A stretch of 12,893 nt of DNA, taken from assembly GCA_902478865.1 (NCBI GenBank), contig CABSNA010000015.1:1-12893 (forward strand). The letters run 5' to 3'. The DNA comes from an uncultured Collinsella sp. GTDB taxonomy: Bacteria > Actinomycetota > Coriobacteriia > Coriobacteriales > Coriobacteriaceae. Positions 1-6,470 of the stretch are shown piece after piece. Made by a program: the position numbers and the translations under genes. Position 1 is the stretch's first letter, and the number at the start of each line of letters is the position of its first letter. The notes below the pieces were generated by a model that saw only the letters and a list, made by a program, of their open reading frames with translations, was not told the origin of the DNA and did no database searches.

Positions 1-167
1 GCGACGACAAGGTGTTCTACCTGATGAGCCGCGGTATCTCGGAGGAAGAGGCCCGCACCATGATCGTCAACGGCTTTGCCAACCCGGTCTCCAAGGAGCT
101 GCCGCTTGAGTACGCCGTCGAGATGAACAACCTGATCAAGCTCGAGATGGAAGGAGCGATCGGATAA
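1..167 (+). CDS. sufB: SufB, Fe-S cluster assembly scaffold (3' end only)
   Basis: Only the last 54 codons lie in the window; the reading frame begins at base 3 and ends with TAA at 165-167. The visible peptide contains FYLMSRGISEEEARTMIVNGF, the C-terminal signature of the SufB/SufD family, followed by a short acidic tail. From family knowledge, SufB is the core scaffold of the cytoplasmic SufBCD complex, on which Fe-S clusters are built with energy from the SufC ATPase. Assignment to SufB rather than SufD rests on the next gene being a clear SufD and on this ending being the more canonical one. The stop codon shares one base with the sufD start (TAATG), so the two genes are probably translationally coupled. 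The 5' part, including the catalytic cysteine region, is outside the window. Confidence 0.9.
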   Translation, partial: DDKVFYLMSRGISEEEARTMIVNGFANPVSKELPLEYAVEMNNLIKLEMEGAIG

Positions 168-1438
168 TGAAACAGACCACGAACACCGCTGCGACCACGC
201 TCGAGCAGGTTAATGCGATGCCGGCCGCAACTTGGGGCTGGCTCAAGATGAACCAGACCAAGCTCGAGCTTTCGGACGAACTTGCCGCCGCCCCCGCCGA
301 GGCCGTTGAGGTCGAGGGCTTGGACGAGCAGCTTGCCGGCTCGGCCGACGCCTTCGACGCCGCCATGGACGCCATGGCCGAGCGCTTCCCCGAGCGCCGC
401 GCCTCCGCCCCCGGCGACGCTGCCGACCGTGCCCGCATCACGCCCGAGACCGAGCTCGACGTGCCCGCCACCTCTGTCTACCAGGCCGGCGCCATCAAGC
501 TCGAGGAGGAGCTCTCCCCTGCCGAGGCCTTCGAGACCGGCATGGGCGAGGCCGCCTATGCGTATCTGACCGAGCACGCCACCAAGCGCATCGTCATCGA
601 TGTTCCCGCCTACCAGCACGCCGCCGTTACCGTGCGCGTGAGTGGCGTCGACGCAGCGGCTGCGATTGCCGCCATCGACGTCGTCGCCCGCCCGCAGGCA
701 ACGCTCGACCTCGCCCTAGCCCTGGACTCCCCCGTTGCCGGCGAGGGCGTCGTGGGCTCCGTGCTGCGTGTGTGCGCCCACGAGTACGCCACCGTCAACG
801 TGACCTGCACGCAGACACTCGACGACAGCTGGATCGCACTCGACGACACCGGCCTGTTCCTAGACGAGGGCGCGCGCGTCAACGTGCAGCACACTGTCCT
901 GGGTGCCGGCGCCAGCGCCACCGGCCTTGCCGGCGACCTGCTGGGCGATACCGCCAAGGTCACCATCGATACCGATTACCTGGGCGCCCGCGAGCAGGTG
1001 CGCGACTTTAACTACGAGCTGCGCCACCGCGGTCGCAAGACCGAGTGCGAGATCGACGCCAACGGCGTGCTGACCGGCACGTCCAAGAAGGTCTACCGCG
1101 GCACCATCGACCTCGTGCACGGCTGCAAGGGTGCAACCGGCACCGAGCGCGAGACGGTGCTTTTGGCCAACAAGGGCGTCGACAACAAGACCGTCCCCGT
1201 CATCCTCTGCGACGAGGACGACGTCGCCGGCAACCACGGCGCCACCATCGGTCACGTCCGCGACGAGCAGCTGTTCTACCTCGCCTGCCGCGGCCTTGAC
1301 CAAAACGCCGCCGAGGACCTGTTCATCCGCGCCAAGCTGGAGGACGCCGCGCTTTCCGCCACCGACGAGCGCACCCGCGCCGCCGTCGTCCGCTTGGGCA
1401 ACAACCTGATCGACAACTTTGAAGAGGAGCTCGCATGA
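167..1438 (+). CDS. sufD: SufD, Fe-S cluster assembly protein
   Basis: This 423-residue protein is the SufB-like partner in the SufBCD scaffold complex. The N-terminal 140 residues are acidic and alanine-rich and poorly conserved. The right-handed beta-helix core follows, and residues 345-377 carry the family signature with GNHGATIG (354-361; His357) and LFYLACRGL (369-377). His357 matches the SufD histidine (His360 in E. coli) implicated in cluster assembly at the SufB-SufD interface. The cysteine found two residues before that histidine in E. coli is a glycine here (Gly355). The ATG overlaps the sufB stop by one base and has AAGGAG (152-157) upstream, which fixes the start. The end overlaps the sufS start by 4 nt (ATGA). 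SufD normally needs SufB and SufC; sufC is not seen here and presumably lies upstream. Confidence 0.93.
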   Translation: MKQTTNTAATTLEQVNAMPAATWGWLKMNQTKLELSDELAAAPAEAVEVEGLDEQLAGSADAFDAAMDAMAERFPERRASAPGDAADRARITPETELDVPATSVYQAGAIKLEEELSPAEAFETGMGEAAYAYLTEHATKRIVIDVPAYQHAAVTVRVSGVDAAAAIAAIDVVARPQATLDLALALDSPVAGEGVVGSVLRVCAHEYATVNVTCTQTLDDSWIALDDTGLFLDEGARVNVQHTVLGAGASATGLAGDLLGDTAKVTIDTDYLGAREQVRDFNYELRHRGRKTECEIDANGVLTGTSKKVYRGTIDLVHGCKGATGTERETVLLANKGVDNKTVPVILCDEDDVAGNHGATIGHVRDEQLFYLACRGLDQNAAEDLFIRAKLEDAALSATDERTRAAVVRLGNNLIDNFEEELA

Positions 1439-2760
1439 TCGACACCGAGCACGTTAAATGCGACACCTGTACCGCCCCCGAGCCCATGGAGCTCGACGCC
1501 AGCGACGAGGCTTCGCGCGGCTGGCCCACCGTGGACATCGAGACCAACCCCTACAAGGGCCAGTTCCCGCTGTTCCAGCAGCACCCCGAGATCGCCTTCC
1601 TCGATAGCGCCGCCACCGCGCAGCGCCCTGCCTGTGTGCTCGACGCCGAACGCGACTTCTACCAGCGCATGAACGCCAACCCCCTGCGCGGCCTGTACTC
1701 GCTGTCCGTCGAGGCCACCGACGCCATCGCGAAGGTCCGCCAGCAGATCGCTGACCTCATCGGCGCCTCACAGACCAACGAGGTCGTCTTCACCCGCAAC
1801 ACGAGCGAGTCGCTCAACCTGGTCGCTAAGAGCTTTGCGCCCACAGTGCTCGAACCGGGCGACGAGGTCGTCATCACCATCATGGAGCACCACTCCAACC
1901 TGATTCCGTGGCAGCAGGTCTGCCGCGAGACCGGCGCCAAGCTCGTCTACCTCTACCCCACCAAGACCGGCCAGCTCACCACCGAGGAGGTTCTTGCCAA
2001 GGTGGGTCCCAAGACCAAGATCCTAGCCGTGGGACAGGTCTCCAACGTGCTGGGCGTCGAGAACCCGGTCAAGAACCTCGGCAAACTCGTGCACAAGTAC
2101 GGCGGCTACCTGGTCGTCGACGGCGCGCAGTCGCTGCCGCACATGCCGGTCGATGTGGCCGACCTGGGCGCCGACTTCTTTGCCTTTAGCGCGCACAAGG
2201 CCATGGGCCCCATGGGCATCGGCGTGCTGTGGGGCAAGATGGACCTGCTCAACGCCATGCCGCCCATGCTTACCGGCGGCGAGATGATCGATTCGGTCAC
2301 CGAGCAGAACGCTGTCTGGGCTCCCGTCCCCGAGAAGTTCGAGGCCGGCACGCAGGACGCCGCCGGCATCTTCGCCACGGGAGCCGCACTCGATTACCTG
2401 GTCAACACGGTGGGTTACGAGAACATCCAGGCCCGCGAGCAGGCACTCGTCCACTATCTGATGGGCGAACTCATGCAGCTCGACTTTGTCCAGATCATCG
2501 GCTCCATCTATTGGGACAACCACCACGGCGTCGTGAGCTTTAACGTCAAGGGCATCCACCCGCACGACGTAGCGAGCATCATGGACATGGACGGCGTCTG
2601 CATTCGCGCCGGCCACCACTGTGCGCAGCCGCTGCTCACCTGGCTGGGCGTCGAGAACCTTGCCTGCTGCCGCGCCAGCGTGGCCTTCTACAACGACAAG
2701 GCCGATATCGACAAGTTCATCGCCGGCCTGCATCACGTTTGGAGCACGTTCAATGGGTAA
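1435..2760 (+). CDS. sufS: SufS, group II cysteine desulfurase
   Basis: This 441-residue fold-type-I PLP enzyme converts cysteine to alanine and forms a persulfide for Fe-S cluster assembly. The PLP lysine is Lys255 in SAHK. Asp229 and Gln232 (VVDGAQ) and His153 (EHHSN) fit cofactor-binding positions. The active-site cysteine is Cys396 in RAGHHCAQP. His377 in HPHD lies 19 residues before it, matching the B. subtilis SufS histidine that exchanges zinc ligands with SufU. The start is supported by the 4 nt ATGA overlap with sufD and an upstream GAGGAG. That start gives an N-terminal extension of about 35-40 residues compared with the usual roughly 406-residue SufS. The extension holds a CxxC pair (Cys9, Cys12). 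An in-frame Met18 would shorten the protein but lacks comparable support. The gene sits between sufD and sufU in one operon. Confidence 0.96.
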   Translation: MIDTEHVKCDTCTAPEPMELDASDEASRGWPTVDIETNPYKGQFPLFQQHPEIAFLDSAATAQRPACVLDAERDFYQRMNANPLRGLYSLSVEATDAIAKVRQQIADLIGASQTNEVVFTRNTSESLNLVAKSFAPTVLEPGDEVVITIMEHHSNLIPWQQVCRETGAKLVYLYPTKTGQLTTEEVLAKVGPKTKILAVGQVSNVLGVENPVKNLGKLVHKYGGYLVVDGAQSLPHMPVDVADLGADFFAFSAHKAMGPMGIGVLWGKMDLLNAMPPMLTGGEMIDSVTEQNAVWAPVPEKFEAGTQDAAGIFATGAALDYLVNTVGYENIQAREQALVHYLMGELMQLDFVQIIGSIYWDNHHGVVSFNVKGIHPHDVASIMDMDGVCIRAGHHCAQPLLTWLGVENLACCRASVAFYNDKADIDKFIAGLHHVWSTFNG

Positions 2761-3187
2761 TCTGTACACCTCCACCACGTTTATGGAGCACAACTCGCAC
2801 CCCGACTACAAGTACGAGATGGACGCCCCCACGCACGAGCACGACGGCATCAACCCCAGCTGCGGAGACGAGCTCACCTTGCAGCTACGTGTCGAGAACA
2901 ACGTGATCGAGGAGGCCTCCTTTACCGGCCACGGCTGCGCCATCAGCCAGGCAAGCGCCGACATCATGGCCGACCTCATCACCGGCGAGACCGTCGAGGA
3001 AGCTCGCCGCTTGGCAGAGCTCTTCCTCGCCATGATCCGCGGCGAGCAGCTCTCCGAGGAGGACTTGGAAGACCTGGACGAGGCCGCCCAGCTCCAGGAC
3101 ATCTCGCACATGCCCGCCCGCGTCAAATGCGCCGAGCTCGCCTGGCGCACCCTCGACGGCATGCTCACGGGACAAAATAATCAGTAG
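2753..3187 (+). CDS. sufU: SufU, zinc-dependent sulfurtransferase partner of SufS
   Basis: This 144-residue NifU-fold protein has the usual SufU length. The zinc ligands are all visible: Cys37 and Asp39 in PSCGD, Cys62 in GHGCAIS and Cys126 in RVKCAELAW. The stretch between the second and third cysteines (residues 80-118) is the SufU-specific insertion absent from housekeeping IscU. From family knowledge, SufU binds zinc, docks on SufS and accepts the persulfide sulfur rather than serving as a cluster scaffold. The open frame extends upstream inside sufS, but the ATG at 2753 starts the recognisable family N-terminus and overlaps the sufS end by 8 nt, so translation is probably coupled. Only a weak GGAG lies upstream. 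This is the last gene of the suf operon. Confidence 0.95.
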   Translation: MGNLYTSTTFMEHNSHPDYKYEMDAPTHEHDGINPSCGDELTLQLRVENNVIEEASFTGHGCAISQASADIMADLITGETVEEARRLAELFLAMIRGEQLSEEDLEDLDEAAQLQDISHMPARVKCAELAWRTLDGMLTGQNNQ

Positions 3188-3215
3188 TATTTGTCCCAAA
3201 TCTTAAGAATTTTGT

Positions 3216-3248
3216 TGGCCGAATCGCTTGACAAGAGTGGTTCGGCCA
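3216..3248 (+). terminator. Probable terminator of the suf operon
   Basis: An 8-bp perfect stem (TGGCCGAA at 3216-3223 with TTCGGCCA at 3241-3248) encloses a 17-nt loop, and TTTTCTATT follows. It lies 28 nt after the sufU stop and just before the end of the opposing transposase gene. The T tract fits termination on the + strand. On the - strand it is not followed by a T run. It could instead be a REP-like palindrome linked to the transposase. Confidence 0.6.
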
Positions 3249-3252
3249 TTTT

Positions 3253-4053
3253 CTATTCCGAGCCCTCAGCCTGAGCATTCACCCGAACATAAGCGCGCAC
3301 GATACGAGAGACGGTACTCTTGCTGATTCCCGTATATCGTTCGATCTCGCGCACCGTGTAGCCGACATCGTGCAGGGCGAAAATGATTCCATCTCGCCGC
3401 GAGGGCGCTACGGTCTTGAGTTCGTTGAGCGGCACGCCCAGGCGCTTCGCCATCTTGTCGGCAAACGCACGCCGCTCCCACTCTGTCTCATCCATATCGT
3501 GAATCACCGGATCGGAACCATCGGGCATCGACAGAGAATAATCCAGAAACCCCTTGGCAGACTCAAAGAGCTCAAGCACACAAGAAGGGTCCGAAAATCC
3601 CCTCGTCGTATCGTTGTCATACGCTCTCAGATACTCGGCAAAGCTGCTCCAGGGATAACGCTCGATCAGGGCGATACCCGCCTCCTGCGGATTAGCGTGA
3701 ACATAGCGAATGGCAGCCATTAGATAACGGTCGGTATCGAGCGAGCGCCGGTCAAAACGGTTCTGGAACAGATGACCCGTGCGCCCCGTGCGCTTATTGA
3801 ACCGCCGCGCGTACGTCAAAAGCAGCCGGTGCATCGCCGCGCTCATCCTGTCCTCGTAATCTGCAAGCACCAAATGCACGTGAGTGCCCATAAGACACCA
3901 GGCGATAACCGTCACGCCCTCCTCGCGGCAGCACTCGCGCATCAGCTCCAAAAACTCCCATCGGTCTTCATCGCCCTCAAAGATGAGCTGCTTGCCCGTA
4001 CCGCGGGCACAGACATGGTAAAAGCCGGTAACCGTTCTCCAAACGCGCTGCAT
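3253..4053 (-). mobile_element. REP-associated tyrosine (Y1/HUH) transposase, RAYT-like
   Basis: This 266-residue protein is an IS200/REP-type single-strand transposase. The HUH metal-binding motif is His58-Val-His60 in LMGTHVHLVL. The likely nucleophile is Tyr117 in RYVHANPQEAG, and PWSSF (134-138) follows as is usual in RAYT proteins. Residues 225-258 (GYTVREIERY then TGISKSTVSR) form a C-terminal helix-turn-helix. The start at 4053 was chosen because the family begins at MQRVWRTVTGFYHV and GAAGGGAG lies just upstream. The open frame continues 71 codons further upstream, but that stretch resembles no family sequence. The gene looks intact. It stands alone on the - strand between two + strand Fe-S-related operons. 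Possible promoter elements are TTGCCT (4151-4156) and TATTGT (4130-4135), with a short 15-nt spacer. RAYTs are usually domesticated single-copy genes that act on REP hairpins, not classical mobile IS elements. Confidence 0.88.
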
Positions 4054-4357
4054 GGCGCTCCCTTCGCCTGGATCTGCTTGCCATCCAATACAACACGATT
4101 GAAGCGTGCCACCAAAACATTCACGCAAAACAATACATTCGCGCGGCCAAAGGCAATAAACAGGCGGCGAACGGCACCGTTGCAACAGGTCAGCCCCTGC
4201 AACGCTTACAAGAGCTGACCAAAAGCTTGCCCAAGACGAACCCCCTCTACAAAAGTTCACGACCACAGAATATAGAGTTAAACCGTTTCAATTAAAACTT
4301 CCGGACTTCTCGCTACGAAAACTGAGCCGTTCGCCGAATATTCCGTGCATTTCGCGG

Positions 4358-4363
4358 TATTAT
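4358..4363 (+). promoter_or_regulatory. Possible -10 box for the NifU-like/GGGtGRT operon
   Basis: TATTAT lies about 94 nt upstream of the NifU-like start. No good -35 is seen at the right spacing. An 8-bp palindrome, GAATATTC (4336-4343), sits where a regulator or -35 would be and may mark an activated promoter. This is an inference from motif matching only. Confidence 0.35.
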
Positions 4364-4381
4364 AGGGGCTGCATGTCATGT

Positions 4382-4421
4382 CCCTTTCGAAGGGTCGCCC
4401 GGCAATCGCCAGCCACGACCC
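4382..4421 (+). promoter_or_regulatory. Structured 5' leader with two overlapping hairpins
   Basis: CCCTT (4382-4386) can pair with AAGGG (4390-4394). Alternatively GGGTCG (4392-4397) can pair with CGACCC (4416-4421), with an inner GGC/GCC stem (4401-4403 with 4408-4410). The two stems share bases 4392-4394 and so exclude each other. They lie between the putative promoter and the ribosome binding site. A regulatory switch is possible but not shown; no known riboswitch class was recognised. Confidence 0.3.
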
Positions 4422-4456
4422 CCAGACGGGACGCCAACACGATAGAGAGGAGAGGC

Positions 4457-5191
4457 ATGCAGTACTCACAGGAAGTGGAGAACATGTGCCCCGTTGCCAA
4501 GGGTGCATACCACGGCCCCGCACCCATCCCCGAGGAGGGCAAGTGGGTCCAGGCTAAGGAGATTTCCGACATCTCCGGTCTTACGCACGGTGTGGGTTGG
4601 TGCGCACCTCAGCAGGGCGCCTGCAAGCTCACGCTGAACGTCAAGGACGGCATCATCGAGGAGGCCCTCGTTGAGACCATCGGTTGCTCGGGCATGACCC
4701 ACTCTGCCGCCATGGCTTCCGAGATCCTTCCCGGTAAGACCATCCTCGAGGCCCTCAACACCGACCTCGTCTGCGACGCCATCAACGTTGCTATGCGCGA
4801 GATCTTCCTGCAGATCGTTTACGGCCGCAGCCAGACCGCATTCTCCGAGGGCGGCCTGCCCGTGGGCGCCTCCCTCGACGACCTCGGCAAGGGCCTTCGC
4901 TCTCAGGTCGGCACCATGTTCGGCACCAAGGCCAAGGGCGCTCGTTACCTCGAGCTCGCTCAGGGCTACGTCACCCGCATGGCTCTCAACGACAAGAACG
5001 AGATCATCGCGTTCGAGTTCCTGAACCTCGGCAAGTTCACCGACGCCGTCAAGGCCGGCAAGACCCCCGAGGAGGCCATCGCTGGCGCTATGGGCCACTA
5101 TGGTCAGTGGGAGAACGCTGCCAAGTACATCGACCCGCGCACCGACGAGGAGACTCACTCCGTCGCCAGCGTGTTCCCGGTTCACGAGTAG
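4457..5191 (+). CDS. NifU-like Fe-S scaffold-type protein of the GGGtGRT pair
   Basis: This 244-residue protein has a NifU/IscU-like N-terminal half. GACKLTLNVKDGIIEEALVE (54-73) followed by TIGCSGMTHSA (74-84) parallels the SufU block CGDELTLQLRV...GHGCAISQAS. Candidate metal ligands are Cys49, Cys56, Cys77 and Cys106, plus Cys11 near the N-terminus. The SufU Asp (CxD) is missing, since Cys56 is followed by Lys-Leu. Residues 125-244 are an extra C-terminal region not found in NifU or SufU, with a glycine-rich segment (131-163). The start at 4457 is preceded by AGAGGAGAGG and begins the family-like sequence; an upstream in-frame ATG at 4373 falls in the leader. Proteins of this kind are annotated as Fe-S cluster assembly scaffolds and are typically encoded beside GGGtGRT proteins, as here. 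The biochemical role is unknown. Frequent GCT, CGT and GGT codons suggest strong expression. Confidence 0.85.
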   Translation: MQYSQEVENMCPVAKGAYHGPAPIPEEGKWVQAKEISDISGLTHGVGWCAPQQGACKLTLNVKDGIIEEALVETIGCSGMTHSAAMASEILPGKTILEALNTDLVCDAINVAMREIFLQIVYGRSQTAFSEGGLPVGASLDDLGKGLRSQVGTMFGTKAKGARYLELAQGYVTRMALNDKNEIIAFEFLNLGKFTDAVKAGKTPEEAIAGAMGHYGQWENAAKYIDPRTDEETHSVASVFPVHE

Positions 5192-5209
5192 AAAGGGAGG
5201 GAAATAACT

Positions 5210-6214
5210 ATGACTGTTACGTTCGAAGGTTACGAGCGCCGCGCTGACAAGATCAACAAGTGCCTCGCCGACAACGGCATCGCCTCCCTCGAGGAAGCTC
5301 TGCAGATCTGCACCGACAAGGGCTTCAACCCGCGTGAGATCGTCAACAACACCCAGTCCATCGCCTTCCAGAACGCCGAGTGGGCCTACACCCTCGGTTG
5401 CGCTCTCGCTGTCAAGCGTGGCGCCAAGACCGCTTCTGAGGCTGCCGCCATCATCGGCGAGGGCATCCAGGCCTTCACCGTTCCCGGCTCCGTCGCCGAG
5501 GACCGCAAGGTCGGTCTGGGCCACGGCAACCTGGGCGCTATGCTGCTCTCCGACGACACCGAGTGCTTCGCCTTCCTGGCCGGCCACGAGTCCTTCGCTG
5601 CCGCTGAGGGCGCTATCGGCCTGGCTCTGAACGCCAACAAGGCTCGCAAGAAGCCGCTGCGCGTTATCCTTAACGGTCTGGGCAAGGACGCCGCCCAGAT
5701 CATCGCCCGCATCAACGGCTTCACCTATGTGAAGACCCAGTTCGACTACTACACGGGCGAGCTCAAGGTCGTCGAGACCATCCCCTACTCCGATGGTCCC
5801 CGCGCTGCCGTTAACTGCTACGGCTCCGACGACGTCCGCGAGGGCGTTGCCATCATGTGGCACGAGAACGTCGACATCTCGATCACCGGTAACTCCACCA
5901 ACCCCACGCGCTTCCAGCACCCCGTCGCTGGCACCTACAAGAAGGAGCGCATCGAGGCTGGCAAGAAGTACTTCTCCGTCGCTTCTGGTGGCGGCACCGG
6001 CCGTACTCTGCACCCGGACAACATGGGCGCCGGCCCTGCCTCTTACGGCATGACCGACACCATGGGCCGTATGCACTCCGACGCCCAGTTCGCCGGTTCT
6101 TCCTCCGTGCCTGCGCACGTCGACATGATGGGTCTCATCGGCATGGGCAACAACCCCATGGTCGGTGCCACCGTCGCCTGCGCTGTCGCCGTCGAGGAGG
6201 CCCTCAAGGCCTAA
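5210..6214 (+). CDS. GGGtGRT-family protein of unknown function
   Basis: This 334-residue soluble protein carries the motif that names its family, GGGTGRT, at residues 260-266, within SVASGGGTGRTLHPDNMGAG. Other glycine-rich conserved-looking segments are GLGHGNLGAM (102-111), LAGHESFAAAEG (123-134) and MGLIGMGNNPMVGA (307-320). Cysteines lie at 18, 34, 64, 119, 203 and 324. Possible metal-binding or catalytic histidines include 105, 126, 218, 237, 268, 289 and 303. No signal peptide or membrane segment is seen. The function of the family is not established to my knowledge. The partner gene suggests a link to Fe-S or metal chemistry, but this is inference. It lies 18 nt after the NifU-like gene, has a strong AAGGGAGG ribosome binding site (5193-5200), and is followed by a strong terminator, so the pair forms a closed two-gene operon. 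Codon choice suggests high expression. Confidence 0.9.
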   Translation: MTVTFEGYERRADKINKCLADNGIASLEEALQICTDKGFNPREIVNNTQSIAFQNAEWAYTLGCALAVKRGAKTASEAAAIIGEGIQAFTVPGSVAEDRKVGLGHGNLGAMLLSDDTECFAFLAGHESFAAAEGAIGLALNANKARKKPLRVILNGLGKDAAQIIARINGFTYVKTQFDYYTGELKVVETIPYSDGPRAAVNCYGSDDVREGVAIMWHENVDISITGNSTNPTRFQHPVAGTYKKERIEAGKKYFSVASGGGTGRTLHPDNMGAGPASYGMTDTMGRMHSDAQFAGSSSVPAHVDMMGLIGMGNNPMVGATVACAVAVEEALKA

Positions 6215-6248
6215 TCGCGCCCGCGCGATGCTCATATAGTTGAGCTTT

Positions 6249-6285
6249 AGAGCCGCTACCTTTCGAGGTAGCGGCTCTTTTTGTT
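6249..6285 (+). terminator. Rho-independent terminator of the NifU-like/GGGtGRT operon
   Basis: A 13-bp perfect stem (6249-6261 with 6266-6278) is closed by a TTCG tetraloop and followed by TTTTG. It lies 34 nt after the GGGtGRT stop codon. This is the clearest terminator in the window. Confidence 0.95.
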
Positions 6286-6391
6286 TGCGCTATCGCAGGG
6301 TAGCGAATGCCGATATATCAGTTGGGGCGAAATACGAGATGTGACGAGATGAAACGTCAGAGCGTCCATGACGCCCACCTGTCATATGTGC

Positions 6392-6438
6392 CCTTTACCG
6401 ATTTGCCGAGTCTTTGCGGCCCCATTACCGATCACCCG
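6392..6438 (+). repeat. Tandem 30-bp-spaced direct repeat upstream of the flavoprotein gene
   Basis: CCCTTTACCGAT (6391-6402) and CCCATTACCGAT (6421-6432) differ at one base and start exactly 30 bp apart, about three helical turns. Similarity continues weakly into TTGCCG versus CACCCG. They sit 40-80 bp before the flavoprotein start, a place suited to a regulator binding the same DNA face twice. No regulator is assigned. Confidence 0.45.
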
Positions 6439-6470
6439 TGCGACAATGCGCCGGACGAGAAAGGAATCCG

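Larger units (their letters stand above)
4054..4456. other. 403-bp intergenic region between the transposase and the NifU-like gene
   Basis: No supported gene is seen here; the open frames are extensions of the flanking genes. The half near the transposase is moderately AT-rich. It holds an imperfect hairpin, GGTCAGC (4188-4194) with GCTGACC (4214-4220). The half near the NifU-like gene has a palindrome GAATATTC (4336-4343), a possible -10 TATTAT (4358-4363) and leader hairpins (4382-4421). The region must carry both divergent promoters. Confidence 0.6.

Noticed and set aside
4054..4266. 71-residue N-terminal extension of the transposase
   Set aside because: The RAYT family starts at the ATG at 4053, which has a good ribosome binding site; the extension shows no family sequence.
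4466..6235. A 589-codon open frame on the - strand opposite the NifU-like and GGGtGRT genes
   Set aside because: It is a mirror of two recognisable + strand proteins. The translation is low-complexity Gly/Val/Leu/Asp typical of antisense GC-rich frames, and no family is recognisable.
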